From the NCBI GenBank assembly GCA_965644295.1, contig CBFFRP010000219.1, positions 179,834 to 243,833 on the forward strand: a stretch of 64,000 nucleotides of DNA, in the 5' to 3' direction. Positions 55,764 through 64,000 of this stretch are shown here, in pieces. The position numbers were made by a program, and so were the translations under genes. Origin of the DNA: Paraphysomonas bandaiensis (taxonomy: Eukaryota > Chrysophyceae). Numbering within the stretch: position 1 is the first letter of the stretch; every line of letters starts with the position of its first letter. The notes under the pieces are model-generated. The model ran no database searches and was not told where the DNA came from. It saw only the letters and a program-made list of their open reading frames with translations.

Positions 55764-58700
55764 ACATGGTAGCGAATGCGGAGGAGAGAAGGAGGATAGA
55801 GCTGATGTTCCATGGTTCGACGAGAGCAACGTTGAACAATGGATCGAAGACTTTGAGACGTTCCTTATGAGAAAGGAGCAGAGTGAGGTGGCTCTAGAAA
55901 GGCCACCAGAGGAAGAGGATTTCGGAATTCAACCCCTGAATAGTCTTGAGACCAAGTCCTACAAAGAAGCGGTGGACAAGTATTGGAAGGCGAATGCAAT
56001 TGCTTACTCATACTGCAGAGAGGCGGTGAAGCGATCTCCGAAGGCGCTGCAGAAGTTTCATCTGAAGCACAAGGAGTTCAAGGCAGCTGAAGGAAGAGTT
56101 AATAAGTTCAGCGCCAGAGAGATGGTTAGCACTCTTAAATCGTGTTTTGAAGGGGGAACACAAAACAAGATTAGTGCTCTGCTTGCTCAGTTTGGATCAT
56201 TCGAGATGAAGCCAGGGGAGACCGCGAAAGAGTATGTACTGCGTTTTGAGCTGCTTCTTCGTGAACTTCAGGCGCATAACCAAACGGTAACGGAAGAATC
56301 AAAAATTAGTAGGCTGAAGGAGGGAATTATCAGTGATGAATATGACGGTTTGAATTATGCCCTGTATTTAATGCCCGATGATGTACCATATGAATTGCTA
56401 TCCAAACGTATCGAACAGTTCGACGACACCAAGTATGGGAGGAAAATCATAGAGAAGAAGCGCAAGAGCACGGAGGAGCTGAATCATATTGAAAAGCCTC
56501 GAAAGAAAGAGAGAGTATCTACAAAGAGGAAGTGCACTTATTGCTCGAAGAAAGGTATAATACACAATCATAATACAGAACAATGTAGGAAGAAAAAGGG
56601 GGAAACGAAGGGACAAAGACCGGGCAGTAAGGAATATACAGGATGCAGAGTATGCAAATCCAAAAACCATCGCGCGAACGAATGTCCCCGAAATTCGACT
56701 GGAAAGACCAAGAAACCCCAGAAATCTGGGAAGGTTTTCACATTCGAGAATATCCGCAGAGGAGGAACCGAGTCTGACTCGGAGTCCGAAGCGAATATGC
56801 TTTATGACTGTGCTGTTGATATATATGATAAAAGTGACACATGTTGTATGATTGGTACTGCTGAACACTATACATACATAGATACATGCTGTTCATCATC
56901 AATGTTCTTAATGAATGATGTGACCATGCTTGACACTCATATGAATACATCAAAGGTGATAAACGGATCTAAGAAGGGATCAGAGATTCATATCACAAGT
57001 GTGGGTTCCCGTGGAGCATGGAGAGACATAGAAATTTCAGATCAGATCAATCGATGCCTGTGCTCCGGACGTAAGCTGAACGAAATGGGCTATCGATTCA
57101 CGGTGTGGTATGGGATCCAAATTTATGACTGTAATACCGGTGAGCTGGTACTGGAGGGACCCATGAAGAATGGAATGACTGCAGTTCCAACTCAGCAGCT
57201 GTTGGAGCTTCCAGATGTGTCTACACCGAGTAATTGTGAAGTAAATCTTAGCGATAGGACTGGTGAGGACGAGCTGGAACTGCTGCATCGGAGAATGGGC
57301 CATTTCAACAAAGGGGCTCTAACGGAGGCACATAGAAGGATGTTGTTCACTGGCTCAAATCTGCAGAGGAAGCACCTATCGAAGACTGCATTAAAAAAAT
57401 CTTGTCTCTGTAGCATATGTGCCAGATCAAAGATTACGAGAGTTTCGTTTCACACAAAGGAGGATACGGATGTCAAGCCGGACATATCGGCTGATGTGCA
57501 AGTATTTCTGAATACTCCCGCTCGAGGTGATGAGCGCTACGTGATCAAACTAACTCATCACCCGAGTAGGATGTTCTGGGTAAAAGGCGTAAACCAGCGT
57601 ACTAAAGAAGAAGTGATTCAGTTTTTTAGAGAGGTGTTCGAAGGAGAGATTAGGCAATATAAGCTGAGAGTGGACCACTACCACGCTGATGGAGCTGGAG
57701 AACTCATAAATCAAGAACTTAGGAGCTATTTGAGATCACAAGGCTGCTACAAACATACTTGGTCTTCAACAGATAGTCCGGAAATGAATGCAGTAGAGGA
57801 GCGAAAATTCAGGACTGCATCAGAGATGGCGTTGGCGATGTTGTTGCAGTCAGGCCTACCGGTTCCATTCTGGTTAGACGCGTATCATGCTGCTCGCTAT
57901 ACACTGATCAGACTCCCTACAAGGACGGACAGAGGATACATGTCCCCATATGAGTATGTCACGGGTCAGCCACCCAGTTTGAAATATTTTAGAGTATGGG
58001 GGTGCAAAACTTATATATTGACACCTAAGGCGGATAGGCGAAAGGACTGGGACGATAAATCAAAGATTGGATACCTAGTGGGATATTCGGAAGATAAAGT
58101 TGGATACCAGGTGTATCTCCCAGCAACCGATAAGGTAATTACGTGTGTACACATACTCACAGATGAGAGTATACCTTCCCGCACCGAAGAATATTACGCA
58201 GAAATCGACGCTCTCCGAGTACGAACAGCACCTAGACCAAAGACGGTGAATGATTATCAGCATCTCGTGAAGACTTTTCACATAGACGATGAAGACGGGC
58301 TGTTGTACAAGACCACCAGAGTGGTAGAAAGAAAGGGTGTCGTTGTTGGTTATCGGTCACTTGTAACTGCGGGGAGAACCCACATTGAGCAGAAGGTACC
58401 CATACATATAGAAGATGTTCAGGTAATGACAAGGAATACGCCTGGATACACGGGATATACGGGAACGAGGGACGCCTCTAGTACCACTGATGGACGGAGT
58501 ACGTCCACTATCCCAGCGCCTGAGAGCCATCAGGAGCAGCTAGTTAACCATGGTATTATTCAGGGAGCACCTGATGAAGATATGACTCAAGGAGTACTTG
58601 ATGAAGATGCAGCTCAGGGAGTACCTGAATATACTGATACTATAAATTCTAACAGTACTAATACCCTACAGAGAGTATCTAAAAGGGATGCAGAGAAACG

Positions 58701-60441
58701 TAAGCGTTTACGGAGGAGGCTAGCTAATGCTTCAGTGTTAGGAGAAATTAACATGATAGAGGTAATGGATGCCGATGTAAATGTCATGGATTCAGAGGAG
58801 AGTACTGAGAATAAACACGTCCATGAACCGAACAGTTTTCTAGAGGCGGAGAGGTCCCCTCAAGCGGACGAATGGAGAACAGCCAGACGAATAGAGAAGA
58901 AAGCTCTTTTACGAAGAGGCGTTTTGAAGATAGTACGTCGACCATCTGGGGTCAAATTAATCAGATGTAAGTATGTTCACAAACTCAAGCGTGACATACT
59001 AGGCAACATACAGAAGTATAAAGCTCGACTAGTCGCACTAGGAAATCTTCAGGAGAAAACTGAGGAGGAGCCATCTACATTTGCACCGGTCGTAAAAGGG
59101 ATAACTATCAGGCTCGTGATTGCAATTGCTTTTATGTTCCATATGCATGTACACCAGCTTGATGTCAGTTCTGCATTTTGTTATGCAAATTTAGATGAAG
59201 ATGTCTACATGTACCCACCTCCAGATGAGGAGCTCAGCAATGGATGGTGCTTTAAACTCATCAAAGCACTATATGGTTTACGAGCCTCACCGCGTCAGTG
59301 GAATCGCCACATCGATAAATTCATAAAGTCAATGCAGTTTAGATCATGCGTGTTAGATACCTGCTTATATTATCGTTGGCACCAAGGCAAACTTACGTTA
59401 TTACTCCTGTATGTAGATGACATCATTATCGCATCTGTGGATTTTGAATTCCTTGTTTTTGTCAAGAACAAGTTCTGCCAAACGTTTGAAATGAGGGACA
59501 TGGGAGAGTGCCAAAGTTTCCTAAATATTCGAATCACGAGAGGCGAAGACTGGTTCAAACTAGATCAATCGAAGTATGCGGAGAAAGTGATTCAGAAATT
59601 CAACCATGTCATGGGAAACAGTAGAAAGAATAAGGAAGCTCCGTTGCCATCAAATGCACAAGAACTACTAGCTGCAGAACGGGAACTTACATCAGAACAG
59701 GAGGAATGGGTCTCAAAATTTCCGTATCGTAGTATTATTGGAGCAATCCTGTATCTCGCACTCCACACAAGACCAGATCTCGCCTATGCAATCGGACTAC
59801 TATCGAGATACAGCAGTAATCCTACATACGCATCGTGTCGTTTAGCTATTCATTTATTGAAATATTTGAGAGGCACCACCAGCAAAGGAATCAAATTCAG
59901 TGGGAGTAAGTTTGATTTACATGTATTTAGTGATGCGGACTGGGCAGGTGATATACTAACGAGACGTTCAACTACCGGTTATATTGTATTCTTATGTGCT
60001 GGAGCAATCGCATGGCAGTCCAAACTGCAGACTACAGTTGCAACTTCCAGTATGGAGTCCGAGTATATGGCAGAATATGCGGCCATGCAAGAACTGGTGT
60101 GGCTACGGGGGGTGTTACGAGAGCTAGGACTCGCATTGACGAAGCCAACCCCATTCTTCATGGACAGCAAGAGTGCAAAAGATCTGTCAGAAAATCCAGT
60201 CTACCACAAAAGATCAAAACATATTCAGATAAAGTACCACTGGGTTCGGGAACACGTAAATGGAAGGTTTCCTACAGCCAGATTGATTCATGTATCGACT
60301 AAGGATATGGCGGCCGACATATTTACAAAAGCGTTATCTACAAAGCTCTTTAAACTCCATGAAGAAACTATCACAGGGGAAAAGAGGAGCATTTCAAATG
60401 AAGTTGAGAAGAATCAGAAGAAGCGGTTCAAGAAAGGTTAA
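55750..60441 (+). CDS. copia gag-pol polyprotein
   Basis: 1,563 residues from the first ATG, at 55750, which lies inside the LTR; the frame opens earlier but only with TTG. N-terminal gag is followed by two zinc-knuckle-like clusters (CTYCSKK...C and CRVCKSKNHRANEC). The protease region reads YIDTCCSSSMF, where DSGAS is usual. Then the integrase HHCC finger (LLHRRMGHF...CLCSICARSK), the DDE core (SADVQVF...HYHADGAGEL...NAVEERKF), reverse transcriptase with LQKYKARLVALG-like and LLLYVDDIIIAS, and RNase H FSDADWAGD...SSMESEYMA. It ends in a Lys/Arg tail. No internal stop or frameshift, so the element may be active apart from the odd protease motif. Confidence 0.95.
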   Translation: MVISQHGSECGGEKEDRADVPWFDESNVEQWIEDFETFLMRKEQSEVALERPPEEEDFGIQPLNSLETKSYKEAVDKYWKANAIAYSYCREAVKRSPKALQKFHLKHKEFKAAEGRVNKFSAREMVSTLKSCFEGGTQNKISALLAQFGSFEMKPGETAKEYVLRFELLLRELQAHNQTVTEESKISRLKEGIISDEYDGLNYALYLMPDDVPYELLSKRIEQFDDTKYGRKIIEKKRKSTEELNHIEKPRKKERVSTKRKCTYCSKKGIIHNHNTEQCRKKKGETKGQRPGSKEYTGCRVCKSKNHRANECPRNSTGKTKKPQKSGKVFTFENIRRGGTESDSESEANMLYDCAVDIYDKSDTCCMIGTAEHYTYIDTCCSSSMFLMNDVTMLDTHMNTSKVINGSKKGSEIHITSVGSRGAWRDIEISDQINRCLCSGRKLNEMGYRFTVWYGIQIYDCNTGELVLEGPMKNGMTAVPTQQLLELPDVSTPSNCEVNLSDRTGEDELELLHRRMGHFNKGALTEAHRRMLFTGSNLQRKHLSKTALKKSCLCSICARSKITRVSFHTKEDTDVKPDISADVQVFLNTPARGDERYVIKLTHHPSRMFWVKGVNQRTKEEVIQFFREVFEGEIRQYKLRVDHYHADGAGELINQELRSYLRSQGCYKHTWSSTDSPEMNAVEERKFRTASEMALAMLLQSGLPVPFWLDAYHAARYTLIRLPTRTDRGYMSPYEYVTGQPPSLKYFRVWGCKTYILTPKADRRKDWDDKSKIGYLVGYSEDKVGYQVYLPATDKVITCVHILTDESIPSRTEEYYAEIDALRVRTAPRPKTVNDYQHLVKTFHIDDEDGLLYKTTRVVERKGVVVGYRSLVTAGRTHIEQKVPIHIEDVQVMTRNTPGYTGYTGTRDASSTTDGRSTSTIPAPESHQEQLVNHGIIQGAPDEDMTQGVLDEDAAQGVPEYTDTINSNSTNTLQRVSKRDAEKRKRLRRRLANASVLGEINMIEVMDADVNVMDSEESTENKHVHEPNSFLEAERSPQADEWRTARRIEKKALLRRGVLKIVRRPSGVKLIRCKYVHKLKRDILGNIQKYKARLVALGNLQEKTEEEPSTFAPVVKGITIRLVIAIAFMFHMHVHQLDVSSAFCYANLDEDVYMYPPPDEELSNGWCFKLIKALYGLRASPRQWNRHIDKFIKSMQFRSCVLDTCLYYRWHQGKLTLLLLYVDDIIIASVDFEFLVFVKNKFCQTFEMRDMGECQSFLNIRITRGEDWFKLDQSKYAEKVIQKFNHVMGNSRKNKEAPLPSNAQELLAAERELTSEQEEWVSKFPYRSIIGAILYLALHTRPDLAYAIGLLSRYSSNPTYASCRLAIHLLKYLRGTTSKGIKFSGSKFDLHVFSDADWAGDILTRRSTTGYIVFLCAGAIAWQSKLQTTVATSSMESEYMAEYAAMQELVWLRGVLRELGLALTKPTPFFMDSKSAKDLSENPVYHKRSKHIQIKYHWVREHVNGRFPTARLIHVSTKDMAADIFTKALSTKLFKLHEETITGEKRSISNEVEKNQKKRFKKG

Positions 60442-60598
60442 GGGTGTGTTTTTAGTGGGTAAGAATCCCACATAACTGTGTTACAGCGAAGTGTGATGTT
60501 CACAGTATCTTTATGAAGATTTTCACATCCGTTTTATCCTAAGATGACTAGATGATATATATAGCTGCAGTATAACGACGATTACTCGTTTCTACATT

Positions 60599-60607
60599 GA
60601 GGAGGAG
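60599..60607 (+). promoter_or_regulatory. Polypurine tract of the copia element
   Basis: GAGGAGGAG immediately 5' of the 3' LTR, the expected priming site for plus-strand DNA synthesis. Confidence 0.8.
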
Positions 60608-60923
60608 TGTTGGAATACGTATGGTTCTCTAAGATAGTACTGTAGAATACGTTAAATACAATGTGAAAAACAGTAATACGTAGTCAATAGTCAAAGGTGC
60701 TATATAGCTATAACTGTGAAACTGAAGTATTATATCATGACGATTCAAGATACGGAAGTTGAGCAGTGGTTGACATGAACGAAATAATTTATCATGTTGT
60801 TGACATGTGTTACATGACAACACACAAATTGTGTATACAATCATAATAAAGTAATCTATCTAGTTTGACTAACTTAAACTTCTCTTACAACGATCTTAAT
60901 CATCTGAAAATGGTCATTAGTCA
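60608..60923 (+). repeat. 3' LTR of the copia element (316 bp)
   Basis: TGTTGGAATACGTATGG to ATGGTCATTAGTCA, matching the 5' LTR with one base missing in an ACACAC run. Confidence 0.93.
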
Positions 60924-60925
60924 AT

Positions 60926-61207
60926 ATGGCTCGTGGTGTCCGAGTTCTCTTCCTTCCACCATATTCATTTGACCTGAACCCTATTGAACGAGTTTTTCAT
61001 TTAGCTAAACATTATATTCGTAATCATTGGGGAGAAGTGTCCATGGACCATCCACTGAAAGAACAGTTTGAGGAAGCGTTATTCAACTGTGTGACACCTT
61101 CCATTGGCTGCCGTCTATATATCAAGATGCTGGGTTTACTATTAGCAACGCCGATATTGCCTGGGTTAAAGAATATGAAATTCCTGAGTAGTTATGGTAC
61201 TCCATAG
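60926..61207 (+). pseudogene. Tc1/mariner-type transposase, C-terminal fragment
   Basis: Reads GVRVLFLPPYSFDLNPIERV followed by FHLAKHYIRNH, the DDE-superfamily motif PYSPDLNPIE that carries the last catalytic acidic residue of Tc1/mariner/IS630 transposases. About 93 codons to TAG at 61207. The copia 3' LTR abuts it, and the frame would read back through the target side GTGGATATG at 54627-54635, where a TGA appears a few codons upstream. So the copia element interrupted an already decaying transposase. Confidence 0.75.
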
Positions 61208-61257
61208 CTATGTAATGCTAGTTTTACGTGGAAATAGGTTAATGGTTAATTTAGCTA

Positions 61258-61561
61258 TGATGTATAACAGAAGTTGACATTATTTGCTAAGGTTTACTAT
61301 ATTCTCAACTGATAAGATGAAATTATAAACATTACATGATAAAGAACCTAAGTTGTGTTCGATGTGTTCAACACCATTCATTTACTACTATAGTCTACAA
61401 ACCACACACTCAGTGATCGTATCCTGTATAGTCACCCACTTCTACTTCAGTTTCATACTACACAATATAATGTACTAATTACATATATATCTTTCGATCC
61501 TTGCATATCTCACATAATACTGCACTCAATTGCAAGTATATAGAATCTTCAGATCTCAACA
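61258..61561 (-). repeat. 3' LTR of a second, truncated copia element
   Basis: On the minus strand a polypurine tract GAGGGGGAG (61562-61570) is followed by TGTTGAGATCTGAAG, and the segment ends TGTTATACATCA at 61258. The layout RNase H, PPT, TG...CA defines a 304-bp LTR. It is unrelated in sequence to the LTR of the intact element. Confidence 0.7.
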
Positions 61562-61685
61562 CTCCCCCTCAATTGAGTGTTGTACTATGACGCCTCCCAG
61601 CTATTGAATGCCTGAGATAAAAAAATTCTTGACAGTAAAATAGACTCATCTCTAAGTCTAAACCTCTGTCTAAAAAACTCAGTAC

Positions 61686-62262
61686 CTACTTGCGTCTTCT
61701 TTTATCCCTTGGTCCCTCATTAATCACTTCAGTGGAACTCTTAATTTTCTCTCCAAGATTTCTCTTTCTCTGCTCCATATATGATAAACCAACCAATGAC
61801 TTTGTATAAATATCTGCTGCTTGTTGCGATGTATGCACATGCACTAACTTAATCGTATTGAACTGATTGGGATCCACGTGCTCTCTCACCATGTGATACT
61901 TAATCTCAATGTGCTTCGACTTCTTGTGAAACACTGGGTTTTCGGCCAAATCCTGGGCACTCTGACTGTCGATGAAGAATGGTGTGGGTTTGATGAGCCT
62001 CAACTTAATCTCACCCGTCACCCCCCGAACCCATAGCACTTCTTGGAGACCCGAGTAAATACACTGATACTCAGACTGCATGCTTGACGTTGCCACTGTC
62101 GTCTGCAGTTTGGACTGCCAGACTATAGGCCCTCCCGCTGCAAACCCAACGTACCCCGACGTGGACTTCCTGGAGAGCTGGTCTCCCGCCCAATCCGCGT
62201 CAGTAAACATATGGAAGTCGAACCGTCTTGCAATGGAACTCAGGTTGGGACCTGAGAGCCAA
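61686..62262 (-). pseudogene. RNase H fragment of a second copia polyprotein
   Basis: Reads SGPNLSSIARRFDFHMFTDA, then DWAGDQLSRKSTSGYVGFAA, SSMQSEYQCIYSGLQEVLWV and KSKHIEIKYHMVREHV, ending in a basic tail KRRRK at 61686. This is the copia RNase H with its catalytic D-E-D residues. Coding similarity stops just 5' of SG (about 62262), so gag, integrase and RT are absent. The methionine at 62210 is internal. Confidence 0.88.
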
Positions 62263-62580
62263 ACTCTAAATAAGCTAAAACTCGCTTTAACAGAGAGAAT
62301 GCTGCTTATTATTAACCTATACTACTTCTGCAGTACTAAATGCTTCTCGGCACCCCAAGAAACTAAAGCACAACTCACCAGCTATGCAGTTCAGTACTAA
62401 ACAGAAAAAGTGACGAGCTACAACAACCAACAAAGAGAGAACAAGCTTAACTAAACACACACAGAGAGAGGGGGGGGGGTCTTCGACCCTAGCCGTGTTA
62501 ACCGTGACCATAAAAACTATTAATTTATACTGACCCTTACCCCTATGGTATCGCTGTGTATCACGTACAAGTGCTTCCAA
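62263..62580 (-). repeat. LTR-like or unknown segment joined to the copia fragment
   Basis: About 320 bp beginning (minus strand) TTGGAAGCACTTGTACGTG and ending near GTTTGGCTCTCA, with a run of ten C/G bases near 62470-62480. Size and start resemble a copia LTR, but it has no partner in the window. It may be a deletion-joined 5' LTR of the truncated element or of another. Confidence 0.4.
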
Positions 62581-62930
62581 TATTGTACATTACATTTTTT
62601 TATACACTTTTTTACATAAAAAATGTCGTGTCACCTTTCACAATAAAAAATGCAAAAAAAATATTATTTTCACAAATTTTGCAACAGTATACACAACATT
62701 TTTTACAACATTTTTCTTAAAAAAAAACTTTTTTCTAAAAAATAAATATCAGAAATAAATATTTTCAACAAAAATGTCAAAAAAAATGCAATCAAAATAA
62801 AATAATACTATACATAATACCAAACGATAGACCGACCCTATTAACAAACGATAGACCAACCCTGACTTAAACACCGAACAATTACAACAGATAGACGGAA
62901 CAACAGACCTGTTTAACACTATATATAGAC
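62581..62930. other. Extremely AT-rich leader region with a duplicated 20-bp word
   Basis: Runs of A and T (ACATTTTTT, AAAAAAATAT) occupy 62590-62800. Then comes a near-duplicate pair, AAACGATAGACCGACCCT (from about 62822) and AAACGATAGACCAACCCTGA (from about 62847). Composition changes sharply from the transposon DNA to its left. It may be the terminal or promoter region of the element to its right. Confidence 0.45.
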
Positions 62931-62971
62931 ATGCCGTATTTTACTCCCTATTATCCTGTAAAAAAATATAT

Positions 62972-62990
62972 ACACCTATTATATATAATG
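62972..62990 (+). promoter_or_regulatory. Leader motif ACACCTATTATATATAATG
   Basis: TATA-like box running straight into the start codon of the small basic protein. It matches 18 of 19 bases with the leader at 63182-63200. Confidence 0.7.
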
Positions 62991-63161
62991 CCAAAGAAAC
63001 AAGCCCAAGTAAACAAACTGATTAATAAAGCTTTGAGAGCAACAGTAAACAAAGCAAAACAAGACGTAACCAAACACGCAGAGAACAAGCGTAAGGAGGT
63101 AGCCAAGAAGATAAACAAAAAGGCCACATCTGTGAAAAAAAGAATTAAGAAAAAGCTTTAA
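62988..63161 (+). CDS. Small Lys-rich basic protein, possible virion or nucleic-acid-binding protein
   Basis: 57 residues, starting MPKKQAQVNKLINKALRATV and ending in a KKRIKKKL tail; about a third Lys/Arg and without Cys. Small basic proteins of this kind serve as DNA-condensing core proteins in adenoviruses and polinton-like elements, but no specific homology can be claimed. The start at 62988 is chosen over an in-frame ATG at 62931 because the shared TATA-ATG leader sits there. No intron; 36 bp to the next gene on the same strand. Confidence 0.5.
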   Translation: MPKKQAQVNKLINKALRATVNKAKQDVTKHAENKRKEVAKKINKKATSVKKRIKKKL

Positions 63162-63181
63162 TTTATTTAAATTATTATATA

Positions 63182-63200
63182 ACACATATTATATATAATG
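63182..63200 (+). promoter_or_regulatory. Leader motif ACACATATTATATATAATG
   Basis: Second copy of the TATA-ATG leader (one mismatch), placed identically at the start codon of the downstream ORF. Confidence 0.7.
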
Positions 63201-63995
63201 AATCTATTCCCTAGAAATAAATCTTTTATCTATAATTTTACATCTATGAATTCTAATACAGTCGGCGATACACCTGAAGATTGTACAATTATATTACCAC
63301 CATTACCATATTACCAGGAATGTGATTATTATGAAGTTGAATGTATCGGTTTTTATATAAACTATGAAAGCTTAGATATATCAGCAATTCCTTTTAATGG
63401 TTGTAATAATTTAAATTTCATTGCGGAAAACTTCGCGACAGAACGCAATTGTATTGATATTTGCGAAAATCAATTTCTTGTTTGTGGCACGCATTGTGAT
63501 AGAAACAGATCATATTCAATATGTTATAATAATAAATGTAAAGTAAAAAATACTAAAAAACCAACTACATACAGCTTTAGAACTGACACAGGCATAGTAA
63601 GAGATAAACCCTTTTGTGTATATGGTGACAAAGAGCCAAAAAAGATACGATTTCGTTTATATGATGAAAATTTAGAACCCTTGAAAAAAGAAGTTGTAAA
63701 TTATAATGGTAAAACACATTGGACAGTGTCTTTTTATTTTATACCAATGTACGAAAGTAATTTTAATGAGCACAAGTATAAGTTTTCGTTGTCATGTGAA
63801 GGAGAAGACGAGGAAAGTGAAGACGAAGAAAGTGAAGACGAAGAAAGCGAAGACGAAGAAAGTGAAGAAAAATGTGAAGACAAACGTGAGGAAATGAAGA
63901 AGATATTTAAACGTGTCGTAATTGAAACACTCGCTAAACATGTTAACAACACTGCAGGCAATTTTATTGTTGTGAAAAGGTCAGTAAATGGCTAA
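63198..63995 (+). CDS. Virus-like structural protein candidate of an endogenous DNA element
   Basis: 265 residues, intronless, AT-rich codons, ending with TAA at 63993. The N-terminal part FTSMNSNTVGDTPEDCTIIL then PPLPYY...YYEVECIGFYINYES recalls the N-terminal pattern of minor capsid or penton-like proteins in polinton-like and related viruses (a D/T-G-x-x-D-x-x-x-x-LP stretch before alternating hydrophobic strands). This is a pattern judgement, not a family match. Eleven cysteines in the middle, then an acidic tract (DEESE repeated about four times from a 15-bp DNA repeat at 63805-63870) and a basic helix (EEMKKIFKRVVIETLAKHV). The window ends five bases later, so neighbours are unseen. 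Confidence 0.45.
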   Translation: MNLFPRNKSFIYNFTSMNSNTVGDTPEDCTIILPPLPYYQECDYYEVECIGFYINYESLDISAIPFNGCNNLNFIAENFATERNCIDICENQFLVCGTHCDRNRSYSICYNNKCKVKNTKKPTTYSFRTDTGIVRDKPFCVYGDKEPKKIRFRLYDENLEPLKKEVVNYNGKTHWTVSFYFIPMYESNFNEHKYKFSLSCEGEDEESEDEESEDEESEDEESEEKCEDKREEMKKIFKRVVIETLAKHVNNTAGNFIVVKRSVNG

Positions 63996-64000
63996 AAAAC

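Larger units (their letters stand above)
55447..60923 (+). mobile_element. Ty1/copia LTR retrotransposon, near intact
   Basis: Full element with 5' LTR 55447-55763, one gag-pol ORF, a polypurine tract GAGGAGGAG at 60599-60607, and 3' LTR 60608-60923. The two LTRs differ only by one deleted base (ACACACACAATTG against ACACACAAATTG), so insertion is recent. Domain order protease-integrase-RT-RNase H is copia type. A candidate 5-bp target duplication ATATG lies at 54631-54635 and 60924-60928 if the element is taken to begin TTGG; with a TG start only ATA is duplicated. Its left LTR end was later split by the hAT element at 54642-55446. Confidence 0.93.

Overview
The window is nuclear DNA from a unicellular eukaryote. 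Host genes are mosaics of short exons joined by GT-AG introns, mostly 45-100 nt. There is a eukaryotic tRNA-Val, a RACK1 gene with a 5'UTR intron, COPII and ER machinery (SAR1, ERO1), nucleolar factors (RRP8, NOP16), and many class I and class II transposons. The lineage cannot be fixed from the sequence alone. A BIN4-like topoisomerase VI cofactor, an RNF213-type ubiquitin ligase and an EF-hand/zeta-kinase/PH protein point to a protist that is neither animal, fungus nor land plant; a stramenopile-like or other SAR-type organism is a guess.

Layout. 1-0.9 kb: C-terminal exons of an RNF213-like E3 (+). 3.3-5.8 kb: ERO1 (-). 6.4-7.6 kb: BIN4-like (+). 8.3-9.6 kb: D-2-hydroxyacid dehydrogenase (-). 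9.9-10.5 kb: small unknown three-exon gene (-). 12.5-16.1 kb: RGS/PH protein (-). 16.7-17.9 kb: CYRI/FAM49 (+). 21.7-22.6 kb: SAR1 (+). 25.5-26.4 kb: RRP8 (-), divergent from RACK1 (+, 26.8-27.7 kb). 28.2-32.2 kb: nested transposon cluster. 33.5 kb: tRNA-Val(AAC). 33.9-37.1 kb: EF-hand/zeta-kinase/PH gene (+). 39.6-41.8 kb: intronless WW-WW-methyltransferase-PLP-fold fusion (-). 42.6-43.6 kb: secreted LPMO (+). 46.1-48.0 kb: MFS transporter (-). 49.4-50.9 kb: EF-hand protein (-). 52.2-53.3 kb: isoaspartyl peptidase/asparaginase (-). 54.0-54.5 kb: NOP16 (+). 54.6-62.6 kb: a near-intact Ty1/copia element inside a Tc1/mariner remnant, with a hAT-type element in its 5' LTR and a second copia remnant beside it. 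62.6-64.0 kb: an AT-rich, intronless, compactly spaced pair of ORFs sharing an almost identical TATA-ATG leader, possibly the edge of an endogenous DNA-virus-like element.

Mobile DNA dominates the gaps. Four DNA-transposon groups can be delimited by terminal inverted repeats, three with perfect target-site duplications: hAT (8 bp), a hAT-type family with AT-rich termini (8 bp) and a Mutator-like element (10 bp). A composite repeat of about 500 bp recurs in whole or part at least eight times. Two tetranucleotide microsatellites (about 680 and 400 bp) create long spurious MYVC/TYIH reading frames.

The genes do not form one pathway. Loose themes are ribosome biogenesis and translation (RRP8, NOP16, RACK1, tRNA), ER/secretory function (ERO1, SAR1, LPMO) and signalling (RGS/PH, CYRI, EF-hand proteins). 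The best candidates for undescribed biology are the WW-methyltransferase-PLP fusion, the virus-like module at the right edge, and the EF-hand/zeta-kinase/PH protein.
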